Source: an uncultured Cellvibrio sp. (lineage in GTDB: Bacteria > Pseudomonadota > Gammaproteobacteria > Pseudomonadales > Cellvibrionaceae). Taken from it: a DNA stretch of 5,240 bases. Position numbers and translations under genes: made by a program. Positions 1 through 5,240 of this stretch are shown one piece after another (within the stretch, counting starts at the first letter, position 1; every line of letters begins with the position of its first letter). Under the pieces are notes generated by a model. That model made no database searches. It saw nothing but the letters and a program-made list of their open reading frames with translations, and was not told the DNA's origin. The stretch spans positions 1 to 5,240 of the forward strand of contig CAMLRJ010000288.1 of the NCBI GenBank assembly GCA_946482345.1, in the 5' to 3' direction.

Positions 1-1053
1 GCGAATCAAACTGATATCCAGTTTAATAATTTCCGGTTTGAGTAAGAGTATATGACGAAAACTGGCGTAACCGGCGCCGGTATCATCCACTGCCAATCGC
101 ATACCTCTTTTTCGCAAGGGATCGATTGCTAATTGTATTTCCTGATAATCCTGAACTATGACGTGTTCTGTTATTTCCAATACATAACGGCTTAAATCTT
201 CATAAGGTGAAAATAATTCCAACAATGCACCACTTAAAATTAATTCAGGCGTTGCATTCAAATTAATAATCAGCGATTTTGAAAAAGATTTACCGTCTTC
301 CAGTGCGCAAGCCATGACCTGCACACCCAATTTACTGCCGAGTCCCAATGCATCAGCCTGTTCAAAAATTTTGTCCGGCGTGCACTGAAAATTATTAAAA
401 CGAGTGAGAGCTTCATAACCCCAAAGTTTGTTATCTTTGATATGAAATATAGGTTGGAAAACGGCATGGTAGGCGTGTTCGTCCAGCAGATTTTCTATCT
501 GTGTGCGTTTGCTTTCTATTGCGTTGAATTCTTTTTTGCTGTTTTCAATTAATGACGCTGTGATATCCGCAAACACCCGAATGAGTGAATGATCGCGTTC
601 ATTTAAATCGGTTCTGGCATGCCGACTAAAAGTACAATAAGTGCCAAATAATTCTCCATTGCTTAAATAAATTGGCACACTCAGGTGCCCACCGACGGGA
701 ACCAATTTTGTTGCAGCCAACTCACAAGCTGCTTCCAATAGCTGGGCGTCAGTAATTAATTCCGGTAATCGCCCATCCACTACACGTTGGCAATAGCTTT
801 CATTCAACGGGTCACTTCCTCCTACCTGAATAATATCAACGCCTTTTGCATTATCGATATATTTGAATAAACGTCTTCCATTAATAAAATGTGAGACAAA
901 AGCCACCTCCATATCCAAACGTACACGAAGTGAATGCAACATTTGTTTGATTAAAAAATCAAAACTTTCATCAAGTGAAGAATTAACCTGATCATCCGTT
1001 TCGGAAACAGAAAAATCAAAAGACAGAGGCGCATTATTCGACGATGTGGCCAT
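1..1053 (-). CDS. GAF-EAL cyclic-di-GMP phosphodiesterase (C-terminus cut by window edge)
   Basis: The reading frame is open from an ATG at 1051-1053 to the left edge (351 codons visible, no stop reached). A GGAG ribosome-binding site six bases upstream supports this start. Residues about 28-175 match a GAF sensor domain (ESYCQRVVDGRLPELI near 85-100, then GHLSVPIYLSNGELFGTYC near 122-140). A short helical linker leads to an EAL domain from about 195. Visible EAL catalytic and metal-binding motifs are QPI (200-202), EAL (214-216), NLN (264-266), EITE (303-306), DDTGAGY (323-329) and K344 in IIKLD, so the visible part looks catalytically competent. The final glutamate and glutamine motifs lie outside the window. 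The family hydrolyses c-di-GMP to pGpG in the cytoplasm, with the GAF domain sensing an unknown ligand. There is no GGDEF domain and no N-terminal membrane segment or signal peptide. Loop 6 reads DDTGAGYAS rather than the common DDFGTGYSS. The function is confident; the signal and the physiological output are unknown. Confidence 0.93.
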   Translation of the reverse strand, partial: MATSSNNAPLSFDFSVSETDDQVNSSLDESFDFLIKQMLHSLRVRLDMEVAFVSHFINGRRLFKYIDNAKGVDIIQVGGSDPLNESYCQRVVDGRLPELITDAQLLEAACELAATKLVPVGGHLSVPIYLSNGELFGTYCTFSRHARTDLNERDHSLIRVFADITASLIENSKKEFNAIESKRTQIENLLDEHAYHAVFQPIFHIKDNKLWGYEALTRFNNFQCTPDKIFEQADALGLGSKLGVQVMACALEDGKSFSKSLIINLNATPELILSGALLELFSPYEDLSRYVLEITEHVIVQDYQEIQLAIDPLRKRGMRLAVDDTGAGYASFRHILLLKPEIIKLDISLIR

Positions 1054-1161
1054 AAATCACTCCAGCGATCCAATGTCATTATTTTAAGTGGTTGTTGTAA
1101 CAAAGTGCTCTGGATAATAAGTATGGAAATAAAAATCAGTTATGCAAAGAAAGTTTTTATA
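1054..1161. other. Intergenic gap with a small inverted repeat
   Basis: This AT-rich gap separates two minus-strand genes. It holds no GC-rich hairpin with a T-run, so I see no intrinsic terminator after the methyltransferase, and read-through into the GAF-EAL gene is plausible. At 1092-1103 there is a near-perfect palindrome (TTGTT, two bases, AACAA), loosely flanked by direct AAGTG copies at 1086-1090 and 1103-1107. It could be an operator for the GAF-EAL gene, but it is short and may be chance. I found no convincing -35/-10 pair here. Confidence 0.3.
1060..1063 (-). promoter_or_regulatory. Ribosome-binding site of the GAF-EAL gene
   Basis: On the minus strand this reads GGAG, followed by six bases and then the ATG at 1053. 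It fixes the start of the GAF-EAL gene, whose frame has no stop inside the window. Confidence 0.7.
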
Positions 1162-1923
1162 TTATTTTGGTTTTGTGGCCACAATTAAAATTTCTGTTGG
1201 TTCGGTATTGTTGATGCCAACCCCGAATTTTTGTGCAAGCCCCAGGCAGCGGCGTGACCACCAGGGGCGAGAGGTTTGTACGTCATTGTCAGTAAATGAA
1301 AACCCTGCATCGCGTAGTAGATCCATATAGCCCTGAGCATCTTTTTGTGCCATATGGGGATGACGAAACAATAAACGTACGGGTATTGAATTGATAAATG
1401 AACGGCAGGATTCGCCTACCAACAAAATCCCGCCTGGTGTAAGTAGTCGATAAAACTCTTGTAATACTTCAACTTGTTGACTGGTATGATGTAATAATTG
1501 GTGACAGAGGATTATGTCGAAAGTGCTATCAGCAAATTTTAATTCGGTAGCGCTGGAGTAGATAGCAGATGTAGGTGTTGCTAGTTGCGCTGCTACTTTG
1601 CTTGCTTTTTTGATCTGTTCTGAATCTATATCGATACCGGTAATTGTTGATGGCTGGAAATGTTTTTCTATAAGACCGAAAGCCAGGCCTTGCCCGCAAC
1701 CGGCATCCAATATGCGTGCTTGCGCAGGGGCGCGTCCTTTCAGTAATGCTTTGAAATCGACAATCGCTTGCGACAATACATAACGGTACCAAGTCTGCGT
1801 ACTTAAAAACCAACGTCCAAAACGTGTTTCACGTACCCAGATATTTTTACTTTTTGAGGTTGAAGATTTGTTAAAAGACATAAATGATTGCACTTGTTTT
1901 AACGATGTTCGGCGCATAGCCAT
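1162..1923 (-). CDS. Class I SAM-dependent methyltransferase (Methyltransf_11/UbiE-like fold)
   Basis: The protein has 253 residues. The Rossmann methyltransferase core runs from about 69 to 172. Motif I is ILDAGCGQG (71-79), which binds the SAM methionine part. The acidic end of strand beta-2 is GIDID (96-100), which contacts the ribose. Motif II/post-I is FDIILCHQLLHH (135-146), and motif III is LTPGGILLVGE (161-171). The last 80 residues include a tryptophan- and arginine-rich stretch (RPWWSRR, 219-225) and probably form the substrate-side cap. The first 50 residues are basic and aromatic (RETRFGRWFLSTQTWYRYVL, 31-50), a common N-terminal helix in small-molecule methyltransferases. No signal peptide is seen, so it should be cytosolic. 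The substrate cannot be told from sequence. No good Shine-Dalgarno sequence precedes the ATG at 1923, and ATG codons at residues 3 and 15 are alternative starts. It is divergent from the membrane-protein gene and lies upstream of the GAF-EAL gene on the same strand. Confidence 0.88.
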   Translation of the reverse strand: MAMRRTSLKQVQSFMSFNKSSTSKSKNIWVRETRFGRWFLSTQTWYRYVLSQAIVDFKALLKGRAPAQARILDAGCGQGLAFGLIEKHFQPSTITGIDIDSEQIKKASKVAAQLATPTSAIYSSATELKFADSTFDIILCHQLLHHTSQQVEVLQEFYRLLTPGGILLVGESCRSFINSIPVRLLFRHPHMAQKDAQGYMDLLRDAGFSFTDNDVQTSRPWWSRRCLGLAQKFGVGINNTEPTEILIVATKPK

Positions 1924-1950
1924 TTTGTTGGCAATGATAATCTATTCGTG

Positions 1951-1978
1951 ATTATGTTGACTACAAAGCATTTTTCAA
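1951..1978 (-). promoter_or_regulatory. Possible sigma-70 promoter for the methyltransferase gene
   Basis: On the minus strand, TTGAAA (1973-1978) is followed by a 16-base spacer and CATAAT (1951-1956), each one mismatch from the TTGACA and TATAAT consensus. Transcription would begin roughly 20 bases before the ATG at 1923. The gap is AT-rich, so a match of this quality could arise by chance, and the site is predicted only by eye. Confidence 0.4.
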
Positions 1979-1995
1979 ATTTTGGATAAAAATGC

Positions 1996-2541
1996 ATGAA
2001 AAGTTTTTTTGACAACAGCATAGAATCTTTATCACTAACATTCTTTTTAATCTATATCCATTTGATTGATATCAAAGTAAGGGCTGATTGGTTATGGCCT
2101 TATTTGTTTGCCAGTATTTTAGGGTTATCCGCCATCATTTATTTGTATAAAAAGCGTATTGTTCTCAATCGTATTTTTTTAGGCGGTACTCTGTATTTCT
2201 GTAGTGGATTTCTGGGTCTTTTGTTTGACTGGGATTGGTTAAACCAGGCCTATACAGAACTTGAAGCGGTAGCAATGTTGTATTGGATTCTGGGGGTGGG
2301 AATAATCAGTATTCTTGGACCTTATGGATTTCTTGGGATAAAAAGTGTTGGACGCTTTTCCAAAACACAGGCATCGCTATTGCTATTGTTGTCTTGCATT
2401 ATTGCAACTGCAATAGCGACTTTGTTTATAGGTAATACATTTCTGGGTGAATGGTTACCTTTTATTTTTATTTTTTCAACGCGTGGTGTTTTGTTGCATA
2501 TTGATAAGAAGCTATTGAAGCGCGTAACTCAAATCAGTTGA
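1996..2541 (+). CDS. Small multi-pass membrane protein of unknown function
   Basis: The protein has 181 residues and is very hydrophobic. About six membrane segments can be read, near residues 9-26, 33-51, 58-77, 89-115, 125-146 and 149-165. They are separated by short charged loops such as YKKR (51-54) and end in a basic tail (DKKLLKR, 170-176). I see no cleavable signal peptide and no enzymatic or transporter motif that I recognise. An acidic and aromatic loop, DWDWLNQAYTELE (78-90), is the most distinctive stretch. The start is the ATG at 1996, with a weak GGAT about eight bases upstream. An overlapping ATG at 1992 is in another frame. The gene is the only plus-strand gene here, divergent from the methyltransferase and convergent with the nuclease gene, so it is probably transcribed alone. 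Coding status is supported by the long open frame and membrane-protein composition; I cannot assign a function. Confidence 0.75.
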   Translation: MKSFFDNSIESLSLTFFLIYIHLIDIKVRADWLWPYLFASILGLSAIIYLYKKRIVLNRIFLGGTLYFCSGFLGLLFDWDWLNQAYTELEAVAMLYWILGVGIISILGPYGFLGIKSVGRFSKTQASLLLLLSCIIATAIATLFIGNTFLGEWLPFIFIFSTRGVLLHIDKKLLKRVTQIS

Positions 2542-2591
2542 TTCTATGAAAACAATATAGGAATAAAGCATGGTAATTTTTTATCAGGGTA
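2542..2591. other. Convergent intergenic gap without visible terminator
   Basis: These 50 AT-rich bases lie between the stops of the membrane-protein gene (plus) and the nuclease gene (minus). I looked for a bidirectional stem-loop and found no convincing inverted repeat; only a short T-run near 2577-2582 is present. Confidence 0.4.
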
Positions 2592-3620
2592 TCATCGAGG
2601 AAGGGAAATAAGGAATTTATCTGCTATGTCAAATAGCAAATCGGTTGGATCTTCTCCGTTTTCTCGCATGGTTAGCATTTTGCATACTTTCTCATCATCT
2701 AATACTATGATCAATTTTCCATTTTCTCTCATGGCTCCTTGAGTCATTGCAATGGAGTTTTTGTCGGCACCTAAACGGGAAAAAATTATTGCTACTTTTC
2801 TCAATCCTTTTTCTAATAAATATTTTTCAGTTGTTAAAATTTGTCCTTGTTTTATTTCTTTTGAATAGTTTTTAAATTCAAAAATTATATATGCGCTATT
2901 TAGTTGGTTTATTAGAAATTCCCAGAATTTGGTTGTTGGCATGATCCGACAAATATAATCAAATCTGTTTAAATCATCACTGGTTTTTTCTTGTGAATGC
3001 CATCCACATAAATCGTTTGTAAATAAATAACGTAAAATCTCATCACATAAAGATTCATATTCTCTCCATGTATCCTTTCCTGGCTTTAGATCTCTAATTT
3101 TTTGACAAATAGCTGAACCTTTTGAATCAGCTGCTGGGGGTGAGCTTTGTGTGTTTGGAAGTGTTGCTGTGGATATCTCATTGAGCACTCTACCTGATGA
3201 TAATTCAGGTAGATATATTTCTTCTAGAATTGAAACTAGTTCCTCGGTCAGGTCAGACCTATTTGAGGCCCAATTGAATAAGTCTGATCTATCCACCAAT
3301 AATATCCCATACTTTTTTTCAATGTATTCACGTTGATTTTTGGATATTGCACATGAAATTATTAGCATGCCTTTTAAATTTTCAGGATTAGAAATATGGA
3401 TGGCTAGTTGTGTGGCAGCAGATTCAATTAATGGCATTTGCGCTCTGGATGTTTTGTAAAATTTTACCTCAACGGCCCATAGATCACTATTTCTTTTAGC
3501 TTTAAAATCGTATTGTGAATTATTTTTTTGTTCAGTTTGTGTGATGTCAAATCCATGGAATTTAAGTAATTCAATTGTAAAATTTTCAAATTTTATATAT
3601 TGCGGAATTTCACTAATCAT
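2592..3620 (-). CDS. Restriction-endonuclease-like protein with two PD-(D/E)XK cores
   Basis: I choose the ATG at 3618-3620 (342 residues), because AGGA sits seven bases upstream. The frame stays open to a TTG at 3659, which overlaps the ligase stop and lacks a good ribosome-binding site. Counting from the ATG, residues about 8-125 resemble an Mrr-type nuclease domain: a helix FENFTIELLKFHGFDI (11-26), then D38 in QYDFKAK and E51-V-K53 in WAVEVKF, the D...ExK signature. It is followed by ATQLAIHI and GILLVDRSDLF (105-115). A polar Ser/Pro/Thr-rich linker spans about 140-175. A second domain begins at WREYESLCDEILRYLF (185-200) and carries D221 in RFDYICR and E248-F-K250 in FEFKNY, again a D...ExK pattern. 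Its end, LDDEKV to GEDPTDLL (307-329), recalls the tail of a recurring restriction-endonuclease-like family. It is probably a cytosolic DNA or RNA nuclease, perhaps in defence; target and activity are not shown. No methyltransferase or helicase partner is adjacent, which fits a type IV-like or solitary enzyme. The DNA is notably AT-rich, suggesting transfer. Confidence 0.75.
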   Translation of the reverse strand: MISEIPQYIKFENFTIELLKFHGFDITQTEQKNNSQYDFKAKRNSDLWAVEVKFYKTSRAQMPLIESAATQLAIHISNPENLKGMLIISCAISKNQREYIEKKYGILLVDRSDLFNWASNRSDLTEELVSILEEIYLPELSSGRVLNEISTATLPNTQSSPPAADSKGSAICQKIRDLKPGKDTWREYESLCDEILRYLFTNDLCGWHSQEKTSDDLNRFDYICRIMPTTKFWEFLINQLNSAYIIFEFKNYSKEIKQGQILTTEKYLLEKGLRKVAIIFSRLGADKNSIAMTQGAMRENGKLIIVLDDEKVCKMLTMRENGEDPTDLLFDIADKFLISLPR

Positions 3621-3627
3621 TTTGCAT

Positions 3628-3631
3628 TCCT
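3628..3631 (-). promoter_or_regulatory. Ribosome-binding site deciding the nuclease start
   Basis: On the minus strand this reads AGGA, seven bases before the ATG at 3620. The longer frame's TTG at 3659 has only a weak AGAAG upstream, so the shorter product is favoured. Confidence 0.6.
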
Positions 3632-3655
3632 GATTTTTTGTTAAATGTTTTTTAA

Positions 3656-5240
3656 TCAAAATTGTTCTTCTGAGTTCGTAGTCTTACTCCACTCAATCGC
3701 CATTTTCTTTGCCGCACTAAAATCTGTTTTTCCCGAGCCTAACAAGGGTAATGTTTCTACTTGCATCCAATCGCTTGGGATAGCGAGTGTATTCAAACCG
3801 TTTTGTTGGGCTTCGGCGCGGATTTTATCCTTATCGACAACACCATTTGTGATAGCAATTAATCGTTCGCCTTTTTTGGGGTCTTCGATGGCGACGACAA
3901 TAACTTGAATAGCTTCGTCGGGGATGGATTTTTTTAATGTGGACTCCACTAAAGTTAAACTTACCATTTCGCCTGCGATTTTTGCGAAGCGGGAATAGCG
4001 ATCCTGGATAAATAAAAATCCGTCTTCGTCGATCACACCTTTATCGCCAGTGACGTACCAACGCATGCCGTTGATTTCTTTTATAGCGCTGGCGGTTTTT
4101 TCGGGATTGTTTAAGTAGCCGAGCATCACTTGTGCGCCGCCGATTAAAATCATACCGGCTTCGCCCGTGGGTAATTCTTCAAAAGTAATTGGGTCAACAA
4201 TACGACAGCTTGAACCGGGTAATGGCATACCGACGGAACCTTGTTTGTTGCCTAATTGCACAGACCAATATTGGGTTTCAATTTTGTCCGGTAAATTAAC
4301 ACTGGCAACTGGTGTGGTTTCGGTTGCACCATAACCTTCATAAATTGGTAAATTAAATTTCAAATTAAATGCAGTGCGGACTTCTTCCTGTAATTTTTCT
4401 GCGCCTGCAACCACTAAACGAAGTGATTTCAACATCAGTGGATGCACTTTGTGATTGCGTGAATATAAACGCAAGAAAGTGGAGGTGCCGAATAAAACGG
4501 TTGCATTGTAAGTGGCTATGGCTTTAGCGCTGCCGAGTGCATCGGTTGGGTCTGCATGTGTCACCATGGGTACACCTTCAAGCAACGGCATAAATTGGGT
4601 GACGGTTAAACCAAATGCATGGAACAAAGGTAAATTTGCCATGACCACATCTTTTTCTTCGATATTTAATACATCGCGAATTTGTTTGATGTTAGCGCCA
4701 ATATTGCGATGGCTGATTTGTACACCTTTGGGAATGCCTTCGCTGCCGCTGGAAAATAAAATAACGGCGGTTTTATCCGGATTTTGTTCGCCATGTGTAA
4801 ATAAAGTTTTCAATGCAAACGCAGGCAATAATTTAATGGTTAACAGGCGACAAATTTTTTCAGCAGTAGATATTTGTTTGGCGAAGTCCTCCAGATCAAT
4901 CACATTAACGGATTTTAATAATTCGCGGACCTGAATACCTTTACCTTCCAGTTTTTTAATAAAACGCTCGGAGGTGAATACTGTTTTGATTTGCGCTTGT
5001 TCCAGCGCAGATAAAAATCCGGCTTCGTTAGCCGTGTAATTTAAGTTGATCAGCGTTTTACCACTTAGCATCACTGCCATATTGGTAATAACACCGGCCG
5101 CACTGGTAGGTAGTAACACACCAATATTGTGTTCAGGTAATTTGGCAATACGGGATGCCATTGCGCTAGCTCCGGCAAGTGCACGATGTGCAGATAATTC
5201 TGTGCCGAGAGTATCAATGATCGCCAATTTATTGCCGACG
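3656..5240 (-). CDS. Acyl-ACP synthetase / AMP-forming acyl ligase, Aas type (5' end outside window)
   Basis: The frame is open to the right edge; the TTG at 5225-5227 is an internal leucine in VGNKLAIIDTLG, not a start. Counting from that leucine, the motifs of the ANL adenylating superfamily appear in order. They are the phosphate loop FSSGSEGIPKGV (158-169), LPLFHAFG (199-206), YEGYGATETTP (296-306), GSVGMPLPG (330-338), YVTGDKG with ribose-binding D395, the hinge region DRYSRFAKIAGEMVSL (409-424), and GSGKTDF with the likely catalytic lysine K500. The family activates fatty acids with ATP to acyl-AMP and passes them to a thiol. The wording of the loops (VGVLLPTS-like start, NLNYT, SGSEG, LGSGKTDF end) fits the ligase half of Aas, which charges acyl carrier protein and recycles lysophosphatidylethanolamine acyl chains at the inner membrane. 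In Aas a PlsC-type acyltransferase precedes this domain, sometimes with a transporter domain; whether that is so here lies outside the window. A stand-alone acyl-CoA or acyl-ACP ligase is the alternative. The gene precedes the nuclease gene by 35 bases. Confidence 0.88.
   Translation of the reverse strand, partial: VGNKLAIIDTLGTELSAHRALAGASAMASRIAKLPEHNIGVLLPTSAAGVITNMAVMLSGKTLINLNYTANEAGFLSALEQAQIKTVFTSERFIKKLEGKGIQVRELLKSVNVIDLEDFAKQISTAEKICRLLTIKLLPAFALKTLFTHGEQNPDKTAVILFSSGSEGIPKGVQISHRNIGANIKQIRDVLNIEEKDVVMANLPLFHAFGLTVTQFMPLLEGVPMVTHADPTDALGSAKAIATYNATVLFGTSTFLRLYSRNHKVHPLMLKSLRLVVAGAEKLQEEVRTAFNLKFNLPIYEGYGATETTPVASVNLPDKIETQYWSVQLGNKQGSVGMPLPGSSCRIVDPITFEELPTGEAGMILIGGAQVMLGYLNNPEKTASAIKEINGMRWYVTGDKGVIDEDGFLFIQDRYSRFAKIAGEMVSLTLVESTLKKSIPDEAIQVIVVAIEDPKKGERLIAITNGVVDKDKIRAEAQQNGLNTLAIPSDWMQVETLPLLGSGKTDFSAAKKMAIEWSKTTNSEEQF

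Noticed and set aside
270..467. 65-codon minus-strand frame inside the GAF-EAL gene
   Set aside because: It is out of frame with the EAL domain, which carries the catalytic motifs across this same stretch.
1142..1330. 62-codon plus-strand frame over the methyltransferase 3' end
   Set aside because: It is antisense to the methyltransferase, with no ribosome-binding site or recognisable domain.
1529..1813. 94-codon minus-strand frame inside the methyltransferase gene
   Set aside because: It overlaps motif I and the SAM-binding core in another frame. The arginine- and tyrosine-rich translation looks non-coding.
2542..2591. Bidirectional terminator between convergent genes
   Set aside because: I expected one here but found no stem of useful length, so I do not call it.
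3645..3908. 87-codon plus-strand open frame over the ligase 3' end
   Set aside because: It is antisense to conserved ligase C-terminal sequence, including the GSGKTDF motif, and has no motif of its own.
4512..4934. 140-codon plus-strand open frame opposite the acyl ligase
   Set aside because: It lies wholly antisense to the well-supported ligase with its ordered adenylation motifs. Its predicted protein has no recognisable domain, so it is a shadow frame.
5225..5227. TTG as the start of the acyl ligase
   Set aside because: The frame continues upstream to the window edge, and the residues before it (VGNK) fit family sequence. The codon is an internal leucine, and the true start is outside the window.

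Overview
The window looks like a low-to-moderate GC gammaproteobacterial chromosome fragment. This rests mainly on an Aas-type acyl-ACP synthetase domain and a GAF-EAL signalling protein. No rRNA or marker gene is present, so the placement is tentative. I see no tRNA, rRNA, CRISPR array, insertion sequence or phage gene. Five protein genes fill almost the whole window, and no gene-free stretch exceeds about 110 bases.

From left to right: (1) a minus-strand GAF-EAL cyclic-di-GMP phosphodiesterase gene runs off the left edge, with its start at 1053 and its C-terminus missing. (2) A minus-strand class I SAM-dependent methyltransferase lies at 1162-1923, about 108 bases upstream of the EAL gene, and could be co-transcribed with it. 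(3) A plus-strand gene for a small multi-pass membrane protein of unknown function (1996-2541) diverges from the methyltransferase across a 72-base gap. (4) A minus-strand gene (2592-3620) encodes a protein with two apparent PD-(D/E)XK nuclease-like cores. (5) A long minus-strand AMP-forming acyl ligase, of the Aas acyl-ACP synthetase type, ends at 3656 and runs off the right edge.

The nuclease gene starts 35 bases after the ligase stop on the same strand, with no terminator or clear promoter between them, so it probably relies at least partly on ligase transcription. Its DNA is clearly more AT-rich in sampled stretches than the ligase or methyltransferase genes. With its nuclease content, this suggests an acquired restriction or defence-type gene placed behind a core lipid-metabolism gene. 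The other genes look like ordinary core or accessory functions (c-di-GMP turnover, methyl transfer, fatty-acid activation) with no visible common pathway.

The item most worth following up is the two-core nuclease. Its C-terminal half resembles a recurring restriction-endonuclease-like module as I remember it, and its N-terminal half resembles Mrr-type domains.
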